Program-made: the position numbers and the translations under genes
Notes under the pieces: model-generated
Told to the model about the DNA's origin: nothing
What the model saw: only the letters and a program-made list of their open reading frames with translations
Databases searched by the model: none
Part shown: one piece after another, positions 16,044 to 23,493 of the stretch
Numbering within the stretch: position 1 is the first letter of the stretch
How the letters are laid out: each line of letters begins with the position of its first letter
Source: Gemmatimonadota bacterium
GTDB taxonomy: Bacteria; Gemmatimonadota; Gemmatimonadetes; Gemmatimonadales; Gemmatimonadaceae
Length of the DNA: 64,000 nucleotides
Direction: 5' to 3'
Assembly (NCBI GenBank): GCA_021298835.1
Contig: JAJTHG010000027.1
Coordinates: 123,988 to 187,987, forward strand

Positions 16044-18322
16044 CCCGGCGGCCGTGGCGGCAGCTCGCCGCCATCATGCTGCTGCCGGCGGGGGTGGCGG
16101 CGCAGGCCCCGTCCGCCGCCGACCTCGAGCGGTTCTACGACGTGCCATCCATCGTCGGTACGCCGCCGCGGGCCGTCACGTGGGCGCCGGACAGCCGTCG
16201 GGTGGCGTTCCTGTGGGCGGGCGACGGATCGAACTTCGCCGACGTGCATGTCACGACGCTCGGACGCAGCGGCTCGCCGGTCACACGGCGCGTGACGGCG
16301 ATGCCGCGGCCGGCGTCGGGGCTCGACCCCGCCCCGCCCCGCGACGGCACCGCGCGCGGCTACACGCGCTGGCGGGCACAGCGGGCCGCGCTGGCTGCGG
16401 AACTCGACCGGGGCGTCGCGAGTCTCGCGTGGCTGCCGGACGCTCGGCGGCTGGTGATCGCGTTTCGCGGCGACCTGTGGCTCGTGGACACCGAGATGCC
16501 GCTGGCCGCCGCGCGCCGGCTGACGCGCACGGACGCCGCCGAGTCGGGCGTCGGCGTGGCGCCAACGCGACCCGGGGCGGTGCCGCGCATTGCCTTCCTG
16601 CGTGACGGGGATGCACACGTCGCGACACTCGATGGCGACTCGCTCGCGGGTGAGCGACGGGTGACGCGCGAGCGCCGCGAGGCGGGTGGGATCGCCGCCG
16701 TGGACTGGGCCCCCGACGGGCGTCGCCTCGCCGTGCTCGACGTGGACCGCAGCGCCATCCGGACGCGCGGCATCCCGGACTATCTGGGTGAGGAGACCGC
16801 GATGCCGTCGGTACGTCGCGCCATGCCGGGCGAGCCCTCCGAGTCGCGGCGGCTCGGCGTCGTGGCGGCCGACGACGGCCCGGTGACGTGGCTCCCGGTC
16901 ACCGAGGAGGCGTACGACATCGTGCACGGGTGGCAATGGTCGCCCGATGCCGCGCGGCTGGTGGTGGACGTGAGCGATGTGTTCGTGAAGCATCGTCGCC
17001 TGCTGGTCGCGGAGGTCGGCCGCGCGGACGTCCCGGCGGCGGCGGCGGTGCGAGCCCTGGTGGCCGAGCGCGACAGCGGCAACGTGTCGGCCGAGTGGCA
17101 GGTGGCGTGGACGCCGGACGGGCGCGGCGTGTTCTACACCAGCGACCGCGTCTCCGACTACCACGTGTGGCTCGCCCCGCTCGACGGCGGTGCCCCGCGC
17201 CCGGTCACGGCCGGCCCCTTCGCGGTCTTCGACTTCGCCGTGACGCCGGACGGCGTGGTCGTCACGGCGAATCCCGGCCGGCCGGAGGAGCGTCACCTGC
17301 TGCGTGTCGCCGCGCGGGATGCGGTGCGAGATGCGCGCGGTGAGCGCGCGCCGGTGACGCTCACGCGCGGGGCCGGCACACACGCCGTGCGCGTCTCGCC
17401 GGATGGGCGCTGGGGGATCGACCTCTTCTCGGCCGACACGGTGCCGCCCGACCTCTATCTGCTGGACCTCTCGGCACCCGACGCCGCGCCGAGGCGGCTG
17501 ACGGTCTCGCCGCAGCCGGCGTTCGCGGCCTATCGGTTCACCCCGGCGCGCTATGTCACGTTCCCGAGCCGCGCCGACGGCGCGACGCTGCACGCGCGCC
17601 TGCTGCTGCCGCCGGGACGCCGCGCGGGAGTGCGGGTCCCGCTGATCATCGGCTCGGCGTACAGCAATACCGCGCGCAACCAGTGGGGGGGGCGCAACGC
17701 GCATCCCCTGTGGGGACTCGACCAGGTGCTGCTCGAACAGGGGTTCGCGATCCTCGCGGTGGACGTCGCGGGCTCGAGTGGCCACGGCACCGCCTTCCGG
17801 CGCCGCATCCGGCTCGACTACGGGGGGATCGACGTCGAGGACCTGCACAGCGGCGTCGAGTGGGCGGTGCGCGAAGGCATCGCCGACCCGGGCCGGGTCG
17901 GGATCTGGGGCTCGAGCTACGGGGGCCTGCTCACGACGATGTCGCTCTTCACGAAGCCGGACGTCTATCGCGTCGGCATCGCCGGGGCCCCGGCGACGAA
18001 CGTGTGGCACGCGCTGACGGGGGAGCAGCGGGTGATGCTCCGGCCGCAGGAGCACATGGACGCGTACGCCCGCGCGTCGTCCCACACGCGCGCGGAGGGA
18101 CTGCGCGGTGCGCTGATGCTCATCCACGGCATGCGGGATGCGGTGGTGCTCTACCAGGACTCCGCGTGGCTCGTGCAGTACCTGCTGCAGCTCGGCAAGG
18201 ACGTCGAACTGGTCACCCTGCCCGACGCCGGGCACGGGTGGGACCTCGAGGGATCGGCCCAGACGCGGTTCGCCTTCCGGCGCATGGTGGATTTCTTCCG
18301 GCGGACGCTGCTCGCCCCGTAA
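16040..18322 (+). CDS. Secreted S9 (DPP-IV-like) prolyl oligopeptidase family peptidase
   Basis: 760 residues, ATG overlapping the previous stop. Signal peptide about 1-25. An N-terminal seven-blade propeller is indicated by repeated WAPDxRRxA, WSPDAAR, WTPDGRG and VSPDGRW motifs. The C-terminal alpha/beta-hydrolase carries the triad: GSSYGG (Ser626), HGMRDAVV (Asp) and DAGHGWD (His). S9 enzymes cleave short peptides, often after Pro. With the FAD oxidoreductase and DUF885 genes it forms a translationally coupled unit. Converges on another S9 gene across a repeat and hairpin. Confidence 0.9.
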   Translation: MTRRPWRQLAAIMLLPAGVAAQAPSAADLERFYDVPSIVGTPPRAVTWAPDSRRVAFLWAGDGSNFADVHVTTLGRSGSPVTRRVTAMPRPASGLDPAPPRDGTARGYTRWRAQRAALAAELDRGVASLAWLPDARRLVIAFRGDLWLVDTEMPLAAARRLTRTDAAESGVGVAPTRPGAVPRIAFLRDGDAHVATLDGDSLAGERRVTRERREAGGIAAVDWAPDGRRLAVLDVDRSAIRTRGIPDYLGEETAMPSVRRAMPGEPSESRRLGVVAADDGPVTWLPVTEEAYDIVHGWQWSPDAARLVVDVSDVFVKHRRLLVAEVGRADVPAAAAVRALVAERDSGNVSAEWQVAWTPDGRGVFYTSDRVSDYHVWLAPLDGGAPRPVTAGPFAVFDFAVTPDGVVVTANPGRPEERHLLRVAARDAVRDARGERAPVTLTRGAGTHAVRVSPDGRWGIDLFSADTVPPDLYLLDLSAPDAAPRRLTVSPQPAFAAYRFTPARYVTFPSRADGATLHARLLLPPGRRAGVRVPLIIGSAYSNTARNQWGGRNAHPLWGLDQVLLEQGFAILAVDVAGSSGHGTAFRRRIRLDYGGIDVEDLHSGVEWAVREGIADPGRVGIWGSSYGGLLTTMSLFTKPDVYRVGIAGAPATNVWHALTGEQRVMLRPQEHMDAYARASSHTRAEGLRGALMLIHGMRDAVVLYQDSAWLVQYLLQLGKDVELVTLPDAGHGWDLEGSAQTRFAFRRMVDFFRRTLLAP

Positions 18323-18326
18323 GCTT

Positions 18327-18371
18327 GGCGCTCACCCGCGGGGCGCTCACCCGCGGGGCGCTCACCCGCGG
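18327..18371. repeat. 15-bp tandem repeat (GGCGCTCACCCGCGG x 3)
   Basis: Three perfect copies plus a partial fourth between two convergent peptidase genes, starting four bases after the TAA of the plus-strand gene. The last copy overlaps the hairpin at 18366-18392. Confidence 0.92.
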
Positions 18372-18392
18372 GGCGCGCACGGCGCCCCGCGG
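18366..18392. terminator. Bidirectional hairpin between convergent S9 genes
   Basis: A perfect 11-bp inverted repeat (CCGCGGGGCGC / GCGCCCCGCGG) with a 5-base loop. All GC and no T tract, but its place between two convergent stops (18322 and 18402) fits a terminator or transcription block for both strands. Confidence 0.55.
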
Positions 18393-18401
18393 CCCGCTGC
18401 G

Positions 18402-20474
18402 TCACGTCGCAGGCTTCGATCCGCGGGTGTACTTCCCGAACCACTCGCGCAGGTACGCCTGCGTGCGGAGGAAGTTGCTCGGGGTGCTGCTGGTGCCGTG
18501 CCATTCGTTGTTGAAGCGCACCATGGCGGACGGCACGCCCCGCATCTTGAGGGCCGAGTAGTACTCCTCCGTCTGCGGCATCGGCGTGCGGAGATCGAGC
18601 ACCCCTGTCATGAGCATCGTCGGCGTGGTGACCTTGCCCACATACATGATCGGGCTGCGCCGCAGGTGCTCGGACGGGTCGTCCCAGAAGTTCTTCTCGA
18701 AGTTGCGGTACCAGAACTGCGGCCCGTCGGTGGTGCCGACGAAGCTCATCCAGTTGGTCACCGGACAGTTGGCGCTCGCGGCCGCGAAGCGGTCGGTATG
18801 GCCGACGATCCACGACGTCAGGACGCCACCGCCGCTGCAGCCGAAGACATAGAGCCGCGCCGGATCCACGTAGCCCCGACCCAGCACCTGGTCCACGCCG
18901 GCCATGAGGTCGTCGAAGTCCTTGCCGGGATAGGCGTTCTTGATGGCGTTGCCGAAGGCGGAGCCGTAGCCCGTCGAGCCGCGCGGATTCGTGTAGAGCA
19001 CCACGAAGCCGTTGGCCGCGTGCTCCTGCCGCGCAAAGCTCCAGCCGACGTTGTACATCGCGTGCGGCCCGCCGTGGATCTCCAGCATCAGCGGGTACTT
19101 CTTCGAAGGATCGAAGTCGGGCGGCTTGACGATCCATCCCTGGACACGGAGTCCGTCCTTCGACGGATACCAGATCGCCTCCTGCGCCCCGAGCACCTTG
19201 CCGGCCAGCACGTCGGCGTTCACCTCGGTGAGGCGCGTAATGGCCGGCGCGCCCTTGAGCGACACGCGGACGACATCGCCCGGCTCGGTCGGCGTGGTGC
19301 GCGTCCCGACGGCGATGCCGGCCTTCGAGAGGTCGGTGATGGTGAGCACTTCCTCACCCTGCGAAACCTGCCGCACCTGCCCCGCACTGGTCACGAAGTA
19401 GAGGTGCCGTGAGCCCTCGTTGTCGGCATTGAAGAACAGCCCGCTACCGTCCGGCGACCAGAACATGCCGGCCGGTGACCGATCCATGGCCTTCGTGAGG
19501 GCCCGCGGGGACGACCCGTCGGCGTTCATCAGGTAGATGGCGGCGTCCTGCCAGGTGGCGTCGGTCGAATCGAAGCCGGTATAGGCGATCATCCTGCCGT
19601 CCGGCGACCAGACGGGATTCGCGTCGGGTCCCTTGCGCCGCGTCAGCTGCCGGATGGTGCCGGTCGCGACGTCTGCGGCATAGACCTCCGACTCGCGCCA
19701 CGCGAGCTGCGCGTTGGGGATGCGCAGGGCCGAGAACGCGAGCGTGCGCCCGTCGGGCGACCACGCCGGCGTGCCGTGGTCCCAGTCGCCGTTCGTGACC
19801 TGCCGGGCCGTGCCGCCGTCGGCCGGCACGACGAACACATGGCGGACGCCATCATCGGTCGCCCCTTCGCGATCCTGCCGCCAGTCGAGGTCGGTCACCA
19901 CCTTGGGCGGCTCCGTCCACTTGGCCCCCTTCGGGGCCGCGGGGAGCGCCACCCTGGCGAACGGGTTGTCCTTGGCCGGCCCCCGCGCCACCCGCATGGT
20001 GAACGCGAGCGTCCGCCCGTCGGGGGACCAGCGCAGCCCGCCCGGGGCGTCGGTCACGCGCGTCACCTGCGTGATGGCGCCTTCATCGTCCATCCACCGC
20101 ACGAACACCTGCGCGCCGCTCGGCTCGCCCGCGGCGATGTAGGCGATGCGCGTCCCGTCGGGCGACCACTCGGCGCCGCTGCCCTTCACCAGGAAGCGGT
20201 TCCTCGTCCCGTCGGCGTTCATGATCCAGAGGGACGACTCCCACCGGTCGTTGAGCTGGTCCACCACGCGCCGCGCATAGACGACGCGCGCGCCATCGGG
20301 CGACAGCCGCGGTTCGCTCACCTGCTCCCACTCGAGGTAGTCGGCGAGTTGCAGCAACCGACCCGAGACGGAAGGCGCGGCGGGCTCCTGCGACGCTACC
20401 AAGGCGGGGATCGCCGACCACCACCACGCCATGGCGAGGAGACGACCGATCGAACGCGGGAACGACGAGGGCAT
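18402..20474 (-). CDS. Secreted S9C-like acylaminoacyl-peptidase / prolyl oligopeptidase
   Basis: 690 residues from the ATG at 20474, supported by GGAG 8 bases upstream; an earlier in-frame start at 20567 would overlap the metzincin gene and is not used. Signal peptide about 1-27. TolB-like propeller repeats recur (LSPDGARVVYA, WSPDGTRIAYI, WSPDGRTLAF twice, WSPDGRMIAYT, WSPDGSGLFF). The hydrolase domain has GCSGGG (Ser547), VLDLRTP (Asp) and NEWHGTS (His). It would release residues from oligopeptides in the periplasm. Follows the metzincin gene by 83 bases. Confidence 0.9.
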   Translation of the reverse strand: MPSSFPRSIGRLLAMAWWWSAIPALVASQEPAAPSVSGRLLQLADYLEWEQVSEPRLSPDGARVVYARRVVDQLNDRWESSLWIMNADGTRNRFLVKGSGAEWSPDGTRIAYIAAGEPSGAQVFVRWMDDEGAITQVTRVTDAPGGLRWSPDGRTLAFTMRVARGPAKDNPFARVALPAAPKGAKWTEPPKVVTDLDWRQDREGATDDGVRHVFVVPADGGTARQVTNGDWDHGTPAWSPDGRTLAFSALRIPNAQLAWRESEVYAADVATGTIRQLTRRKGPDANPVWSPDGRMIAYTGFDSTDATWQDAAIYLMNADGSSPRALTKAMDRSPAGMFWSPDGSGLFFNADNEGSRHLYFVTSAGQVRQVSQGEEVLTITDLSKAGIAVGTRTTPTEPGDVVRVSLKGAPAITRLTEVNADVLAGKVLGAQEAIWYPSKDGLRVQGWIVKPPDFDPSKKYPLMLEIHGGPHAMYNVGWSFARQEHAANGFVVLYTNPRGSTGYGSAFGNAIKNAYPGKDFDDLMAGVDQVLGRGYVDPARLYVFGCSGGGVLTSWIVGHTDRFAAASANCPVTNWMSFVGTTDGPQFWYRNFEKNFWDDPSEHLRRSPIMYVGKVTTPTMLMTGVLDLRTPMPQTEEYYSALKMRGVPSAMVRFNNEWHGTSSTPSNFLRTQAYLREWFGKYTRGSKPAT

Positions 20475-20557
20475 GGATGGTCTCCGGTGCGGAACGTGAA
20501 CGAGGGCGAGGGCGGGAGGCCGAGGCCCCCGTATGGCGTGACCCGGCAGCCGCCCGG

Positions 20558-22957
20558 TCACGGCCACGGGAGCGGGAGCACGCGGAAGCGCGAGCGCGAC
20601 GACGGTTCGTCCTCCCCGGCGAGGAAGCGCGCGATCTCGCGCCTCGCCGACGACCGCAGCGCCTGGTCAGCGGGGGAGCCGCCCGTGGCCTGCGCGAGCC
20701 GCCGCTCGAGCCGCTCGAGGTGCAGGGCCGCGACCTGCCGCACGTCGGGGAGCGCGCTCGCGTCGCCGGCACGGTCGAGGAGCGTGTTGAGGACCACGCG
20801 CTGCACGGTGCGACGCAGCGACTGCTCGTGCCCGTCCGCACTGGGCGGGACGCCCCATGTCCGGTCCACGACGGCTTGCAGGACCTCGTCGAGCGACGGG
20901 TTCGTCGCGTCGCGGGCGCGGAACAGCGCCACGCGCGCCAGCCGCTCGCGGTGCAGCAGGCCCTCGATCACCTCGGTCGCGAGCCCGCCGGCGAGCGAGA
21001 TCTCGTCGAAGGCCGTCCCGGCCGCGGTCCCGATCCACTCGAACATCGGCTCCCCGCCCGGCGGGGCCGGGGGGATGAGCGCCTGCACGCGCTCGGGCAC
21101 CGCGAGGGCCGCGGGTTCGAGGGCGTCGAGCACCACCGCCAGCGCGCGACGCTGCTGCGCGGCCGGCACGATCGCGGTGGGCACCTGGCCGTCGCCGCGC
21201 ATCGCGTAGCGGTAGTCCATGCCACCGACGTACTTCACGAGGCCCTCGAGCGAGTACCGGTGGTGCAGGTACACGTGCGCGAAGCGCATGTTGAGCAGGT
21301 ACAGCGGCTCGCCCGGCCGGACCGCCCGCTCGTCGAAGCGCTCGATCGCCACCTTGCGCACCGCGGTGGTCCGCTCGACCGCGTCGAACATCGTGCGTCC
21401 CTCGACCCAGCGCGTCGCTTCGGGGATCGATCCGGGGGCGTCGGCGTCCTGGTCGCCGACGAACCGCAGCCCGCGCCGCAGGCCTTCGGCCACGATGGCC
21501 GCGAGTCCCGCCGCCTCGGCGGCGGAGTCGGGGTACCACGTGTACGCCCAGCGCACGGCCAGTGAATCCCACCCGCCGGCGAACGGCCGGTAGGCGCGGC
21601 TGAGATCGGGGCGCCCCTGCGCGTCGAGGGTGATCAGCGGGAACGGATAGTCCATCACCGACGAGCGGTCGTTCGCGTGGGCGTAGTAGTTGTGCTGGAA
21701 CCCGAGCGTGTGGCCGATCTCGTGCGCCACGTGCTGGCGGCGGCGCGCCATCGTGAAGTCGAGCGCCGAGACGCCCGGCCCCGCCGGCCCCGCCGCCGGC
21801 AGCAGCCCGGCGTAGATGTTGTAGTCCACGAGCGACCGCCACGAGTCCATGCGCACGACCGTGCGCACGATCTCCCCCGTCCGCGGGTCCTCGAACGACG
21901 GGCCCACCGACGGGCCCGGCCCCACGCGATGTACCCAGTAGATCAGGTTGTAGCGCGCGTCCATCGGGTCGGCACCGGCGGGCAGTTCCCGCACCAGGAA
22001 GGCGTTCTTCCAGCCGGCCGCCTCGAAGACGGTGTTCCACCAGTTGCCCCCTTCGAGGAAGGCCGTCCGGTACGGCTCGGGCACAGCCGGATCGAGGTAG
22101 TACACGACGGGCGTCAGCGGCTCGACCTTCTCGCCGCGTCGGTACGCGGCGACGTCCTTCGGCACGAGGCGCCACCGGTTGGCGTAGGCGTCGCGGTACG
22201 TACCGTCGAATCCCTGCCCGAAGTCGAGGAAGCCCGAACCGAACACCCCCGAGCGCGGATCGAAGCGCCGCGGGCGGTACCCCTCGGCCGCCGGCAGGGC
22301 GACGAGCGAATGGTGCAGTTCGAAGGTCGGCGACGCGGCGTCCGGCGACCACCGGCGCAGCGCGCCCCCCGGGTTGTCCACGCCGAACGTGAGCACGGCG
22401 TGGATCTCGGCGTTGCGGGGGAAGGCCTTCGTGCGCGCCGCGTCGAACCAGCTGCGCGAGGCGTCCACCCGGGCGCCGCCGCCCTGCGCGCGCCGGATCC
22501 CCTCCGCGATGCCGTAGGCGTCGCTCAGGAAGAGCCCGGTCGCGTCGGCCGTGATCAGGCCCGCGGAGTCGCGCTCGATGGGGAACTGGGCGACCACCGA
22601 CGTCGGGAATCCTTCGGCCGCCGCACGACGCGACGCCTCACTGGCCCCGAGGGCGCGGACCGTCCAGTTGTCCCGGAGCAGGACGAGGCGCTTGCCGCGG
22701 CGCTCGAGCCGCACCACCGCCTCGTTGCCCGTCTGCCCTCGGTCGAGGCCGAGCGCCCCTTGGCCTCCGCCGGTGGCCAGCACCACCTGATGCAAGAGGT
22801 CCTGACCGAGTCGCGCCTGCGGCACCTCGAGCAGGAGCCGGTTGCGATCGGCATCCACGCGGACGCCGACGAGCGGGGCATCCTGGGCCGACATGGGCCA
22901 GAGGGGCAGCGCCGCCAGCGTGGCGAGCCCGACGCCGAGGCGTGAGCGGTGGAGCAT
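20558..22957 (-). CDS. Metzincin-type zinc metalloprotease (DUF4953/DUF5117 family)
   Basis: 799 residues with a signal peptide (1-24, ending PMSAQ). HEIGHTLGFQHN gives zinc ligands H412, H416, H422 and catalytic E413, with a downstream SSVMDYPF Met-turn, the metzincin signature. The N-terminal DUF5117-like domain includes TFGVDNPG and PVVYYLDPAVPEPYRTAFLEGGNWWNTVFEAAGW. The C-terminal region is helical and closes with a charged tail. These large secreted proteases occur in Bacteroidota and Gemmatimonadota; substrates are unknown. Directly upstream of the S9C-like gene, so extracellular protein could be cut by this enzyme and trimmed by the next (inference). Confidence 0.87.
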   Translation of the reverse strand: MLHRSRLGVGLATLAALPLWPMSAQDAPLVGVRVDADRNRLLLEVPQARLGQDLLHQVVLATGGGQGALGLDRGQTGNEAVVRLERRGKRLVLLRDNWTVRALGASEASRRAAAEGFPTSVVAQFPIERDSAGLITADATGLFLSDAYGIAEGIRRAQGGGARVDASRSWFDAARTKAFPRNAEIHAVLTFGVDNPGGALRRWSPDAASPTFELHHSLVALPAAEGYRPRRFDPRSGVFGSGFLDFGQGFDGTYRDAYANRWRLVPKDVAAYRRGEKVEPLTPVVYYLDPAVPEPYRTAFLEGGNWWNTVFEAAGWKNAFLVRELPAGADPMDARYNLIYWVHRVGPGPSVGPSFEDPRTGEIVRTVVRMDSWRSLVDYNIYAGLLPAAGPAGPGVSALDFTMARRRQHVAHEIGHTLGFQHNYYAHANDRSSVMDYPFPLITLDAQGRPDLSRAYRPFAGGWDSLAVRWAYTWYPDSAAEAAGLAAIVAEGLRRGLRFVGDQDADAPGSIPEATRWVEGRTMFDAVERTTAVRKVAIERFDERAVRPGEPLYLLNMRFAHVYLHHRYSLEGLVKYVGGMDYRYAMRGDGQVPTAIVPAAQQRRALAVVLDALEPAALAVPERVQALIPPAPPGGEPMFEWIGTAAGTAFDEISLAGGLATEVIEGLLHRERLARVALFRARDATNPSLDEVLQAVVDRTWGVPPSADGHEQSLRRTVQRVVLNTLLDRAGDASALPDVRQVAALHLERLERRLAQATGGSPADQALRSSARREIARFLAGEDEPSSRSRFRVLPLPWP

Positions 22958-23010
22958 GAGCGCGGGTGTGAGGAGTGGGACGAACCTCCCCCAACCTGCC
23001 CCGCCGACCG

Positions 23011-23340
23011 CTACTTCGCCACCGCGTCCTTCACGACGGCGTCGTCCTTGGCCGTGTCCGGCGCCCCGATGCGGAGGGCGACATAGACGGTGAAGGCGAC
23101 GATGACGAAATGCAGGGTCGCCTCCAGCAGGTGGCCGATCTTCACCTTCGAACCAGCGACGACCCAGACGGCCTTCTGCCAGTCTCCCGTCGGGAGGAGA
23201 GGATCGAGCAGGGGCATCACGACGTCGTCCACCAGCGCCTTCTCGAGGTTGTTGACCTGCTCACCGAGCAGCACACCCACCGCGAGGGCGAGGACGCCGA
23301 ACTTCTTGAGGAACGCCAGAAAATCGGTCAGGAAGGCCAT
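23011..23340 (-). CDS. mscL: Large-conductance mechanosensitive channel, short form
   Basis: 109 residues from the ATG at 23340. The N-terminal helix and first membrane helix match MscL (FLKKFGVLALAVGVLLGEQVNNLEKALVDDVVMPLL), and a second membrane helix follows (LEATLHFVIVAFTVYVALRI). The family is usually near 130-150 residues; the periplasmic loop and the charged C-terminal helix are both short here (ends DTAKDDAVVKDAVAK). MscL opens on membrane tension to release solutes on osmotic downshock. Divergent from the SARP-type regulator, with 153 bases between. The conserved glycine lattice of helix 1 is partly replaced, so a paralogous role is possible. Confidence 0.78.
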   Translation of the reverse strand: MAFLTDFLAFLKKFGVLALAVGVLLGEQVNNLEKALVDDVVMPLLDPLLPTGDWQKAVWVVAGSKVKIGHLLEATLHFVIVAFTVYVALRIGAPDTAKDDAVVKDAVAK

Positions 23341-23493
23341 GGCGTCCCAAGACGCACGGGACGCGAGCGGCGTCACTCGGCCGGCCACCCGGAGGCCGGA
23401 TCGCAATGTCAAACTGTTTCCCGTCAATGGCTTGACGACGGGTGGGCGCGGGCTGTCCATTATGGCCGACGTTCCGCGACCGCAGAGCATCTC

